Assembly (NCBI GenBank): GCA_964036155.1
Contig: OZ038423.1
Span: 25,373,249-25,437,248 of the forward strand
Length of the DNA stretch: 64,000 nt
Direction of reading: 5' to 3'
Origin: Diploscapter coronatus
Taxonomy: Eukaryota > Nematoda > Chromadorea > Rhabditida > Rhabditidae
The translations under genes and the position numbers were made by a program. Shown here one piece after another: positions 1-12,500 of the stretch. The number at the start of each line of letters is the position of its first letter. Position 1 is the first letter of the stretch. A model generated the notes under the pieces. That model saw only the letters and a list, made by a program, of their open reading frames with translations. It searched no databases and was not told the DNA's origin.

Positions 1-3000
1 GGATTTATCGTTGATCTAGAGTAGGCCTTTTAATGCCTTCACAATCTTAACATGATTTGCTTCCTATTTTGGGGGTCCCATACTATCACTTTTTAAGCTA
101 TGTCGCGTTTTGCAGAGGGGCGGAGTTTGCGCTCTCTATATATAAAAGAGGTTGATTCTGGTAAATTAAATCAAGCTCCTCAAATCGCTATGTATGGAAT
201 TAGACCATAGGGCTAGGCTAAGGGTAGGGGGTCGATAGGGCGAATTTTGGCATCAGATTAATACGTGTGACTTGCTTCGATATCAAACTTATTTCCCTAT
301 CCTTTAACTCTGCCCCATTATCTTGCACAACGATTTGTTGAACTCGTTCCATTTGCAATAAAGCGACGAAGACTTACTAGACCCAGAATCGCAATTTAGA
401 GCAACAATCGTTGTCGCAGCACGTTTGGTACGAGAAGAAGCTCTCGAGGTCGGGGTCGATGCATCTGCAAAATGGAATGGAATTGATTGGAGATGAACGG
501 ATGGAGGACAGGAAGACAAGGTGGTTAGTTTGCTCTTCTACATTCTCATAAACGAAACATGAATGCTTTTAAATCCCCCATCCCCACGAAATGGCGCTCT
601 CTCATTCTTCATGTGTGTCTGCCAAAGAAGTGAGCATTGGTTGAAATTTATGAATCTGCAAGAAAGATGAGGGAAAGTTGATGTTCGAGAGCTGAGAAAG
701 TAGTCTGTAGATTGCAAGGCCTAGTTTGTGCGAGAAGAGAGTTGCAATGCAATTTCTAGTTCACTTTTATATTTTCGTCTAATCCTATGGAGAACGACCA
801 TATTGAATTTCACGTTTATGAGCTGTGCGTCTATTCCTTTCTTCCTTTTTGGAATGTATTCGGATGCATATCGCGAATTGCGAATCTAACAGCCCAGAGA
901 ATGAGGTCTTTCCGGTCTTATGTAGAAGGAGTGTGGGTCTCTGCTCTGCGATGGTTCATTTCAAACATGGAATTGGGAGGCGCAGTTTGTGCAGCTCGTG
1001 TATTCTCTCTGCTCGTTTCTGCACTCTGCGTATCCCGTGAAAATAGGCTTCCAATTTATCTGGCACCTATATTTTGAGAGAATTTATGAGCTACGCGCGA
1101 GCGTCTTCAAATCCTTCTCCATAGATGAAGATGGATTTCTCGTGGAAGACAGAAATTGTTGGAAGTGATGGGCGAAAGTTTATGAATAATAATGGATGGT
1201 AAAATTAGAAGAGAATGGGAAAGAGCAGATGAGAATGATTAGCTGGAGGGGAGAGAACAAAGAATTGGAACGACAGAGGACAGAGCGTGCAACTCGACAG
1301 ATGGGATGAGTACTTGAACGATTGGGGAAGAATAGATGGAGAACCACAAAGAAGGAGGAAGACACTTGGAGGAGCGGAGCAGAGGGAAAGATATGCCATA
1401 ATTGGCCTACACTCAAACTGCTCTATCTGTCAGCAGATTGCAGGGAAGGCAGAAAAGGCAGACACCTGTGCGAGTGCTCCGCATTGCTGCATTGCTAACT
1501 GTCACTTGAAATTCCACGGGTTTGGAAGTGAAGAGCAGAAAAGCCGCCTTAAATCTCGTAAGCATTCTCAAACGGCTTAAGCAAATGCATGTGCGCATTT
1601 CACTTGGGACGAGTCGAGTCTTTTGCTGTGATCAGTGTCAATTTCCAATATGCATAAATGTATAGTTGAATTCGTTCTGTCATTGCTGTCATTCTATTCT
1701 GTGGACAGCTTTGTTTCTTATTCATGGTGTTGAATATCGAGAATGAAAGTGAGAAACTGAGATATTGAAAGAGAAAGATGCGCCAAAAGCAGTCGAGAAA
1801 GGGAAAAAGACGAGCAAAGAATAAGGGAGGATTTTGAATGATGGATCCATGGCCTGAGGCCAAGCGACTGACTCAACGAGCGGCCCACAGCCCAGCCATT
1901 TCGTTCAAACTCTGCAGCGCGGCTTTATAAAGTGAGAAAGAATCGATGTCCCCAAAATACCCAATTGGGTAAAGTGAAAGTGAAAAGAGGCTATGAATCT
2001 GAAGGAAAACTTACGAATCGGGATAACAAGTCTCCTGACTTTCTGTGATGGCGTCAGCTAGAATAGCAAGAGCCAGAATAAGCAGCAGAATGAAGACGGG
2101 TTGACATTGAATTCGAATTCCTGCGAGTCGAGGAGCATGCATTCGAGTGGAGTGCAGCAGCCACAACTACATAGAAACTGCACGAACTGAACTCGACACT
2201 GGAGATGAAGAAATTATGATGAAGTTTGAAGGAGAAGAAGAAGTAGGAAGGAGGTGAAGATAGAAGGGAGGCGAATGGAAGGAGCTTGGAAAAAGGGACC
2301 GAGGGACGGGAAAAGGAAGGGAAGATGAGGATGGGACACGCCCCCACATATATATAGGGGAAGGAAAGGAGAGAGGGAGAGGGACACGCCCATTTTTGAA
2401 GATGGCAACGCTGCTGCCAGAAGAAGAAGATGCTCCGAATGAAATGTAAGTTTGTCACAGCAGGCAGCGAGCGGGGAGGAGAAGAGAAGATGAGTTCCAT
2501 ATGCGTCCTTCTGTTGGAGAATTATTGTGGAGCATGAAAATGCTCGAGTGGAAGACAGCCTGAAGATTGATAGATAGATCTTCGTCTTTAAAGCACAATG
2601 CGAATTCTGATGAAATTGAATATTTTATGACAAACAAGCTTATTTCTGGCTTTCGAATTTTCACCACTCATCAATTTAATTAGGCCTGCAGCAATACTCT
2701 TCGCCATATGAGCCAGCAAAAACGCAAGGGCACACCAATGAAGCGCTGTAGAGGCTGGCTTATTTCACGTTGTACTCTTCGGCTCGAAACTTGGGGTTCG
2801 CGTTCACTTTCATGGAATTCTGGTTTCACCATCGTGATCAGCATCTTCAAGATCTTTGTAATGGGGTTTCAGCCCAAACAGCGCTAAACAACCCGATTTT
2901 CGAAATTCGTTTGAGCGTTAACGTTGAATAAATCGCAACAAACTCTCCATTACAAAAGAGCTCAACATGCTGACGATGATCATACAAAAAAAATCTAATG

Positions 3001-3886
3001 AAAATCCATTCTGGAAGCTCAAGTTTCGATCCACGATGTCACGAAATCGTACTTAACAAAATTAATTTGCGCACGTCGTTCCGGGCAACCGAGCTAGTGA
3101 AAATTCGGATCTGAGACCTAGTCGACACTCTAACACTGAAACATCTGAAACTTTTACTGTTTTTCATCCAACTGGCCTTGGCTCTCATTTTTCTCGTTTC
3201 TCGTTTCTCATTCGTCTTTCGATTCCAGCTCTTTCTCGTCTCTTTAGGCGAAATATAGCAAAATTATCGTAAACGAGAGAGTCATGATCGTTGCCGAATG
3301 ATTTTTCTAAACTCAACATACTATCGTTGCGCTACAGACGCCTTACTTTGCACGACATCTAGAACTAGATGCGTTGAAGAGAGGAGAAGCGAGAACGTTT
3401 GAAAGTGAGAGCGAATGAGCAGATAGAAAATTGAAAACCCGAGCCAGATTTGGATGAAAAACGGTATACATAAAAGATTTTCTGCGCGAAATTCAGAATC
3501 CTCTACTTTTGACTGTTTGTGTGCCTCTTACGCTTTCTTCGTTCGTCTCATTCGTTTCTTGGCTCAGTGTGTTGCCTCGCCTGTTGTATTTTGATAAAAC
3601 TACAAATTGTATCCCTCTTCTATCTTCTCATCTCTTCCTCGTCCCTTTCACTTTCTCTCATCATCTTTCTTATCTCTTCTTACCATGGTAACGACATAGA
3701 AAGAATAAAACAGCGACAAACAAGGGATTGATCGTCTTCTGACTCTGCAGATTGTGCAGGTAGGGACATCACTTGACTGCATATCCTTCGAGGCCCCAGT
3801 CGTGTTTAGAATACCGTGAAGGTTTGATTGCCAATGGCTCTTCCGCGTTCATTCTGCTAATGAATTTCTAGGAAGAAGCTGGATGA
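1..3886. other. Spacer upstream of the zinc-finger gene, no gene recognised
   Basis: No exon chain with conserved protein content was found on either strand. The open frames here are short, many lack ATG, and several are low-complexity translations of purine-rich tracts, for example 2220-2420 (GAA/GGA-rich). Positions 51-150 resemble 59288-59385 (see the repeat entry). A splice-acceptor-like TTCTAG at 3866-3871 lies just before the first coding exon of the downstream gene, so part of 3400-3870 may be its 5' untranslated region or a leader intron. Confidence 0.5.
51..150. repeat. Dispersed repeat, copy 1 (partner at 59288-59385)
   Basis: A block containing TTGCTTCCTATTTTGGGGGT, then a CACTTTTT run, then GGGCGGAGTTTGCG recurs in the same order and spacing at 59288-59385, inside a CPSF1 intron. 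The two copies are diverged but clearly collinear. No terminal inverted repeat or coding capacity is visible, so the family is unclassified. Confidence 0.55.
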
Positions 3887-4509
3887 ATGAACTTTACGCT
3901 GGATCGAATATTCTCGGAAATGTTGAGATGCGCTGCTGAAAAGGCGAAATTGGAATCATGCTCTTCACAGGATAAGGCTGTGGAGAAACAACCAACCCCA
4001 ATGGCGGAATTGAATGAGGAGAAGCAAATATCGAAGAAGCGCAAACTTGAACGGGCCATTGAGACTGTCAAGATCAGGAAGTTGAATGTGAGTTGCAATG
4101 TTTTTGCCCAGAAATTCATCTTGATCTTCTCATGCAGGCTCTGGCTTCATCTAGCAGTGCACAACCAAATGGAAATTTTGTGAACTATTTGCAGCCCGGA
4201 TTCATGGATTATGGCAGTCCAAATTTCAACTTAGCTGGCAACAATTTTCATGGAAATGACCTGCCTCTTCCTTCTGCAAACAAAGTCTTCAGGTGAATAG
4301 CCATTTTGAAGAAGCGTTACATTTGAATTGTCAGATGCATTTGTGGCTGTTTATATCGACGTGGAGCCTATTTGAGGAAGCATCAGAGGACTTGTACTCG
4401 GTTCGAGAGTTTTATCGGTTCAATGGAACAGAAAGTTGAAGATTTTGTGGCTCGGGATCGCAATCTTGCTTCTGAACTAGAAACCTTCGATACTAACCCT
4501 CACACATAA
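3887..4509 (+). CDS. Small nuclear-type protein with a C-terminal CCHC-like zinc finger
   Basis: Three exons, 3887-4087, 4138-4292 and 4335-4509, join in frame through 50- and 42-nt introns and encode about 176 residues. An in-frame TGA lies directly before the ATG at 3887, which fixes the start unless coding begins in an upstream exon in another frame. The N-terminal third is charged, with a KKRK nuclear-localisation-like cluster. The middle is Asn/Ser-rich and looks disordered. The last exon encodes CICGCLYRRGAYLRKHQRTC, a single finger of the form C-x-C-G-x2-Y-x5-L-x2-H-x3-C, close to the single finger seen in some arthropod BTB transcription factors. A short acidic tail follows. I do not recognise an orthologue. 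DNA binding is inferred from the finger alone, and expression is unproven. Confidence 0.65.
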
Positions 4510-5525
4510 TTGAAAATCAGGAACATTCTTTGACACTCATCTCAATAATTCATACAAAATTTCGGCTAATTCCAAAGGACGATATGAATTGATCTTTCAT
4601 TTTTAGTACTATAAATTACTCATGAGACTAGGGATAGGGCTAGGGGAGAGTGAGGTAGGGGAAAAGAAAAAAATAGGTAGTCCAGACAAGTGTGTGTGTG
4701 GGTAGACTATGGCTGGCCGAACAGGAGGCCCCCTATCCCTATGGCTCAAGATATAAAATTCAGCTAAAGTTCTTGAAGAAACGTTGAAAATGATCATTTT
4801 TGAATCACAATTTAATTAATATTCCTATCCTCCTTCTATTAACTGTTCCGTTAATGCTAGAGGTTTATAGGCAGAAAATCTAAATCGGCCTTTCGTATTC
4901 TACACTGACTTTTCGAGGAGAGTAGGGGAAGAGAAAAAAAATGGGTGTGGAACACAGGAGGCCGTGTAAATCATCAAGAGGGGGACCCCGAACGGGACTC
5001 TGATAGCGTAGCTCTTAACAAGACCTAAAACCTTTGTGCTATGGGGCTTATCCCAAGGCGTGGCCTAAGCCAACCACCTAACACCTATGATCTTACATAT
5101 TCAAATAATAAATTATTTATGCTAAATTCTGCCAACAAGTAAGAAATCGAACTAGCATCACCGCCACAATTATTATCTTTTTTAAATCTATTTTTTAAAC
5201 AGTCAACTAAAGTATCATCTACGAAGCTCTGAAAATAATTCCGAGCATTTCTTTAATCGAAATGCAAACATTTCTTTGTTGTTCTGCCACGGCCACGCGA
5301 AGTGAACCTTCGTTTTCCTCTGCCCGATTCACTCAGCGAGCATGTGAGAATGATTTTCGGCAATGCGTTGCGCACTGCGTGTATCGTATTATTGCGCATG
5401 CAGGCAAGCAGGCAGTGCAGCGCACGAGCATTCAGCTTCTGGCTGACTCTGGCTGTATGAATGTGGCTCTGTATGGCCAGCGTCCACTCTCTTCTCGCAC
5501 TTTTTTCGGCCTCTCTTTACTCTCT

Positions 5526-5565
<40 letters not shown>

Positions 5566-6571
5566 TTACTTCCCTCCCATTCTTTCTCCATCTCGAATTC
5601 TCTTCATCTCTTCTTTTCCTCTGTACACTTCCCTTCTAAGACCCCTAAGGGGCCTAGACCCATGTGTTAGTGCTAGTTGTTCTATGTTCTGTAGATCTTT
5701 TCTAAGACCGTCACTTTGTGTGTCTTCAGGCTGTGTCTCTGTCGCTGTCTGTTTCTGTATCTATTCTCGTCCCCTTTATTGGTCACATCATCCTTCATCT
5801 TCCATCTTCATGAGTCAAGACTAACAACTTCGATTTTTTGTGAAGCGAATAGAAAACTTTGATTTTTCGTGACCCCTAGCATTGAATTGCAGCTGTCAGA
5901 TATTCGGTCGGCTTTTCGGTAGCTCAACAAGGATTCCCCCTTTCGCATTCTTCATTTACCATTCGGCTCCTCCCCTTTAGCTCAAATATCCTTCGCACAG
6001 TCTTTCTCGTCTTCCCTCCTGCAGCAATTTTGATAGATCCATTTCGGATTCCTTTTTCGCACTCAGATACAGTCAATCTCCTTCTCTCCATTTATCCTTT
6101 CCAATCTGCACACCTATCCCATCGAATCGCCTGTTTATCTCTTCATCTTCTGCTCTTCTCTTTCCACTGTCGAGCTTTATCTACACACCTCTGAGGGTCG
6201 ATTCTCGCTTTCATTCAAGAGATCTCAAAGGTAAAACGACGAGAGACAGAGGAAGTGAAGAGAGCAGTGAGAAGAAGGAAACAAAGAGCAGTACCACTTG
6301 AATTCAAGTCACCTTTTCTTTTCTCCCCCTCCCTCAGGCACTCGAATTTTTTGTACAATTTCACATTTGATTAGGAGTTTAATTGATACCTGGTTTCTTT
6401 TCTTTCAGAAGAATCACATCGACGTCATTTTTGTATGCTGCATTGATTCTTCTTCTCCACAACGATTCTTCCATGCAGCAGAATTCGACAACGACATAAT
6501 TGACTGACGAATTTGACGCAGGAATCACAAGAAGACGAAGAAGACTGCACAAAGAGACAGACAGGCAGGCT
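4510..6571. other. Spacer between zinc-finger and Patched-related genes
   Basis: No convincing exons. The interval contains GGGATAGGG/TAGGGG-rich stretches (4630-4690, 4920-4990), a CT microsatellite and pyrimidine-rich DNA. Positions from about 6200 may be the 5' untranslated region of the next gene. Confidence 0.45.
5531..5564. repeat. (CT)n microsatellite
   Basis: A nearly pure run of CT dinucleotides about 34 nt long. It generates the long Ser/Leu-rich open frames that cross it in several reading frames. Confidence 0.9.
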
Positions 6572-9500
6572 ATGGTACGATTCGACTGCGTAGAGAAGCG
6601 ATTCGCAAAGTTATTTGGCAATTACAGGTTCGCTGCATTGCATGTGTTCTCATGGAATTCATTATTTTTCTTTCAGTACGATAGTAGTTCGCTATCCGCT
6701 TCCCTTCTTCATTCTGCCAATTCTGCTCTCATGCGGACTTGGCATTGGACTGACAAGGCACAAACAGGCCTTCATGAAAGTTCGCCGCATGTTTATTTAC
6801 AGAATCATAATCGAAGTATTTCAGGATGAACTCGAATTGTACACTCCAACAGACGCACAGGCGAGGAGAGAGCTCAAACAACTCGACACCCTCTTCCATA
6901 TCAATGACTCCGACCCATTTTATGCAACGAGGAGGTGAGCAATCGACTGTTCAATTCAGCTTATGTCGCGAATTGCTTGCAGATACGATATTCGAAGGTC
7001 TGGCTACATAATTGTGACGCAGAGAGACGATGAAGACATTCTCAATCCGCTCGTGATGCACGCGGCCATGCAGCTGTGGAGTGTTGTGCAGGTTCGACTG
7101 TTTATTATTGTTCAAAAGAGCAAGTATTTACTGAATGAATAAACTTCAGGCCCTGACAGTGGAAGACCAAGAAGACAGACACATAAACTATCCATCGATT
7201 TGCGTCAAATTCCCCATTCCCCCTGAGTTCTCCAAAGTGCTTCATTCGCTTTTCTCTCCAAACATAACCACGTGAGTTTTTTTATGCAAACCATGACAGG
7301 CAGTTAATAGTTTTTCAACGAACCATTCCATTTGCCTGCTTCTGCCGGTCTTTCATATGCAGAATGCAGCGGCTGTTCTGTTTGATTAGCTCTAAGACAA
7401 CAGTCTTCTTCGCCTAACGGCAATCAGACAATCGGTTCACACCTAAAACCCCTTCGCTCAGAAGCAGAGACAAGGCTTGTTGCTCTATCGCTCTTCCTTC
7501 TCTTTATCTTTTCTGTCGACATTGCCGCCTTCTGCAGTTTCTGCACAGAAGCACACATTCACAAGCAGCGAGCAGCACATTGCATTGCATAATCCCATCG
7601 ACCTTCGAGCTTAAACGAAACACAAAGACATGGGTAGAGTGAGACTATGTCAGTTTCCCAATTTGTCTCGTTCAAACTCAAACAAGCAGGAAGCACTTTT
7701 TGACCCCTCCTTCATTCTATACAGTGCTTCCTCTGCCTTTCGATTAATGTGCGTCAATCAGCACCGGCAGCTCATATTTCCCTTGTCCTTTTGCGTACAC
7801 AGACAGGCAGTTCTTGTCGTTGCCATTCACTGAATACGCTAAGTACCGGAAAGCGGCAAGGAAGGGGAATTTAATGATGATTGAAAAAATACGACTGTCT
7901 TTGAATGGCGAACAGTGAAAGGGGAGCACAGGAAGAGAAGTGCAGTGTTGTGTTTGGAACTGGTCATTGCGCACGCGGAGAGACATAGACAGCGACACAG
8001 CACAGTCATTCTCTCCCTGATTGTGAGGGAAGTTGAACAAGCTGCTGAGCGGTGCATTCAGTCATTCAGAGATGACGGACACGGGGTTCGAATTTCACTA
8101 TCCGCAATCCGACTGCACTGCCCACTGCCCAGTGCCGATTGCTGATTGCGAGAGAATAACCTGAAAATGTTCCTAGAAATTCGCTGCTTGCCTACAGTCT
8201 TTTTCTGCATAATCTACATGAACTTGCATGGCAGGAATGTAGCGTAGCGATCGAGATGAATTGTAGAAGACAAGATCGAACTTGAATCCCGAATCCATAA
8301 TGAAGCACACATCATCCCGATTCCAATAGACAGATTCACGTTGCGAGTTCTAAAATTAGCCCCCTCTGTGAGGAATCTGCGGACGATATCCTTCCCATAG
8401 AAATTTTGATCTATTCGAATTGAATCGAATCTATTTTGTGACGCTTTTAGCGACTTTTTGCTTGACTATTGCGCAAGGAGAAGAAGGAAAGAAGAAGAGA
8501 GGGGGAGAGGAGTGAAAATGAAGACGAACTGTCAAACCGCCGCGCCACTGGCCAAAGGAGAACTTCGACATTGCGAAAAGGGGTTTGAAATGAGGAGAGC
8601 AAGGGATGGAGAGAAATTGAATTCTTCCACTAAACATCTCAATTTTCTGTTTTCCGAAACATTGTAGAAAACATAGAAAGGGACGTTCAAAATGTGAGCA
8701 GGAAAAGATATGTACAATACAAACTGTCATTTTTAGGCCGGATGAAATCTGCGTGTCAAATCCACTGGTGGAGATGTTCAAGCTTCTACTCGTTTCTGAT
8801 CGATCATTCCTCAATCGGTGAGTTGTATTTCAAACATTGCACAATTCGAAATCACCGTGGCTGCATTCAGATCGATCGATGAAATGACGTTGGGACAGAT
8901 TTCTGATGCAGTGCAATTCGATTCTGGGGGAATGAGACACCTACTGGGAGGAATCACTTTAGACAGCGAGAAGAGAATTGCAGGGGCAAAGGCGATCATG
9001 CTGCCCTATGCATTGAGGCATTCTTCACAAGTCGAAGATTGGCTTGCGGAAAAATGGGAATTACGACTCGCTGATTTCCTTTTGCAGGTTAGAATTTCTG
9101 ATGCATTTTTGAATACCATAAACCCTACCTCTAATAGAAGCTCGGAGGGCTTCAACTAGAGGGAAGGCCATTATTTCTCAACCCCAATTTTCAGAAAACT
9201 TCAAAAAATTTGCCCATTTTTCACCATTGTTTTCTTAATTTACTCATTTTTGACCTTTTTTTTTGAAAATTAGTTTAATTAAATTTTCTAACTTTTTATT
9301 TCGTTGATAAAAATGCTATTCATGGGCATTATTAAGCGATTTTTACCTATACATGTCAGAAAATCGCTAATCTTAAAGGGGGTTCATATGGAGAAGGATT
9401 TTAAAGGGAGGGAGGCCTCAATCCGAGGTTTCATGACACATGTATTTTGCAGTATGATTCCCCTGTGATTCGAGCGAGTTGGTGGACTTACGAGACTCTG

Positions 9501-12500
9501 GCTGCAGAGAGCGCGAGGGACAGGAATACACTAATCAGGTCGGTTACTGCAATTCATTTCTACTGTCGAATTTGTTCATCCAATACATCATGCAGAATGC
9601 TGATTCCGTGTTTCTGTGCGGTGTCGATCTACACAGTCATCTGCTGCTGCGTGCTATCGTGGCGTCGCTCGCGACCCTGGCTGGCCATTGGAGGCGTCAT
9701 TTCTGCAGCGATGGCCTGTGAATCGGCAGTTGGTCTGCTGCTTCTGCTCGGCTACGGAATGACCAGTGTGGCCTATTCGATGCCTTTCATTGTGTTCTGT
9801 AAGTATCAGGTGTTTCAAGTATCTGACCCTATGTAATCATCTCATAAAAATCTTATTTTCTAATCAAATTCGAGTTTTTTTTGCATTAAATGTGCATGAA
9901 TAACACAATTTTGATAGCGTCCTATTTGGATGATTACAAAAATTTTTGGGCCAGATTAACGGCCCGAAAAAGTATCTTACAAATTGTTTTATGTATTTAA
10001 TGCAGAAAATCGCATCGAATTTGATTAGAAAATAGGATTTTTATGGCATCATCATATAGGGTCAGATTGCTTGGAACACCCTGTACAAGTGTTCCCCGTT
10101 TCATATCGAAACTGCTTCTGCTACTCGATCAAATTCCTTATGCAGTTTATGTATGCAGAAAGGCTGAACTGCGTGCAAACAGGCAGAATAGAATGAGGAT
10201 GGTTGCCTTTCAGATATTTATGCGAAGAACCCTCTCGCAACGCCGCAGAATGCTGCTGATACTTTCTCCTTTGAATTCAAAATAGACGCAGACAGGCAGA
10301 GGGAGTAATGAGGAAGAGGAAGGGAGGAGGAATGAATCGTTAGGGATATTCACTCTGCTTGCATATTGTGTTGGTTGCGAAGTGTTGTGAGCAAAGGCGT
10401 ATGGCGCGCGGCCGAAAATCCCGAACATAAATATGTAAACAAGAAGAAGAAAGGGGAGGGGGGAAAGAAAGCAGAAGGTGCTGAGTCAGAGACTGATTGG
10501 GAAGCTGAGAATTAGGGAGAATGAATTATGATGGAATTGACAGGAAGTTCTTTGATCCGATTGAATGACTGAATGCAGCAATGTTCTGCTTGTTGTGCTG
10601 CTCTTTCCCCTCTTCTCCTTTTGTGAAACGATTCTCGTCGTTTTTCAAGTGTCCCAGTGCAAGTTGCTGCTTCACGCTCCTTGACTTTTTCTCGAAAAAA
10701 CACGCTCTCCACGCGCGAAGACTTCCTACTTTGGGTTGATTGAGCGAGCTGATGAACGTGAGAGCTGAGTGGATTGCTGCAAGCATTCTCTACAACACTC
10801 TGTATGCTTTCATCGAGAGGAATAACAATGAAATGAATAGGCGAAAAGAGAAAAGCAGCGATAGGGCTGACAAAAAGAAGCAGACAGGAAATATGCTCGA
10901 TAGCTATTGGGAAAATATTGACACAAAGTGAAATTGAAATATTTTTGAAACTTGTAGGGATTTTGCATATTTCAGCGGTTGGCGTGGACAATGTGTTCAT
11001 TCTGCTGTCTGCTTGGAGAGCCACTCCCACGAATGAATCGATGGAGAGGAGAATGCACGAGACATTCGCGGACGCAGCCGTGTCCATCACTGTCACTTCC
11101 CTTACTGACCTCATCTCTTTTGCAGTCGGATGTGCAACCCCATTTCCCAGTGTTCAGGTGAGACAACTCACTCAGGCAGTTTGAATATGATAAATTGCAG
11201 ATGTTCTGCATGTACGCCGTTGTGGCTGTCATCTTTACTTATATCTATCAGCTCACCTTCTTCGCCGCAGTCATGGTCTATACCTGCAGAAGGGAAATCA
11301 ACAATCGAAACTGCGTCACCTTCACAAAACTCGAAAAAGACAAAGGTAGGCATTCGTTCGAAGATTCTCTGCAGCCAGAAGAATTAGGAGGCAATTCCTG
11401 GACCCTGGAGAAGAAGGTCTCTGTGGGTGATCGGAGCTTCGAGAAGAACCACGTTCTGGCGCGATTCTTCCGAACGACGTATGCTGATGTGTTGCTCAAT
11501 CCGCTGTTTCGAATCATTATTCTCGCGCTCTTCGCTGCATATCTGGTTTGTCTCTCTACAACTTCCGAAGTCTAACCAAAACTTGTGCAATTCCAGGGCA
11601 TTTCCATATGGGGCTGCACGAAAGTGAAGCTCGGTCTCGAGCCAAACGACCTTCTGCCAGACAATTCCTATGGAAAGCGCAGTCTGCAGATGGCTGAGAA
11701 GTACTTCTCTGGTGAGTCACACATAATTCACTTCGATCAGCCGCTCTGTAAAGCAGATAGAGTGATCATTGTAGTTGCAACATTGACATTTTCACATTGT
11801 AGATTACGGCAGTTATCTGCACGTTTGGATGTACAATTTGTCGACGACAGACATCGGGAACAGACGTATTTGGAGTGTTTTGGAGAAGGAAATCGAGCTC
11901 TACGAGCACACCGAATTCACTGGGTCCAGTGATTCTTGGTGAGGCAACAGAATATTATATTTGTGGGAGATAATAAATGGAACAATTTCCTTCTTTCAGG
12001 CTGCGAACATTTCTATCATTCGTGAAGCAGTCTGGCCTTTTGATCACTACAGACAATTTTGTATACATTCTCAAGAATGTGTTCCTTTCGCAGCCACAAT
12101 TCAGCAAGTATGCCAGGTAAGGTATTTATTCATCTGCTCGTCACATTACAATGCCTACTTTTTCCTCTTTTAATCTAACCCATTCTATTGTGTTGGTGCA
12201 GTTACTTTCATCAACAATTTGTCAATTTTTTTACCTTCAAGTATGAATCATAGAAAAGTCTAATATGTTAGGGAGGGAGTAGGACTAAAACTTTCAAATG
12301 AACAGAATATATCTAGAGTCCTCAAGCTCCGCTCTCGTGTAAAAATGCGTTTTGATAGAAGCGTGGTAGTTTGAAAGCAAGAATCTGAGGAAGAAGTACC
12401 CTTCAAACTCCGAATGTCTCAAAAAACCCTATCTAGTCTAGATCGAGATAAACTCAGATAAAGCCATACGCCTTATCTCGATGATTAGACGAAAATGGCT

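Noticed and set aside
787..1077. 96-residue open frame on the + strand
   Set aside because: No domain, no splice context, composition like its surroundings; overlapping frames are equally long. Treated as chance.
2054..2500. 148-residue Ser/Phe/Pro-rich frame on the - strand
   Set aside because: It is the translation of a GAA/GGA-rich tract; low complexity in all frames.
4970..5060. GTTCGGGGTCC-like B box on the minus strand suggesting a tRNA or SINE
   Set aside because: No A box at a workable distance and no cloverleaf could be drawn.
5262..5670. Long Ser/Leu-rich frames on the + strand
   Set aside because: They run through the CT microsatellite at 5531-5564.
11345..11372. GTAGGC...TGCAG pair inside PTR exon 11 as an intron
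   Set aside because: Only about 28 nt, below the minimum intron size seen here (44 nt), and the frame is open through it.
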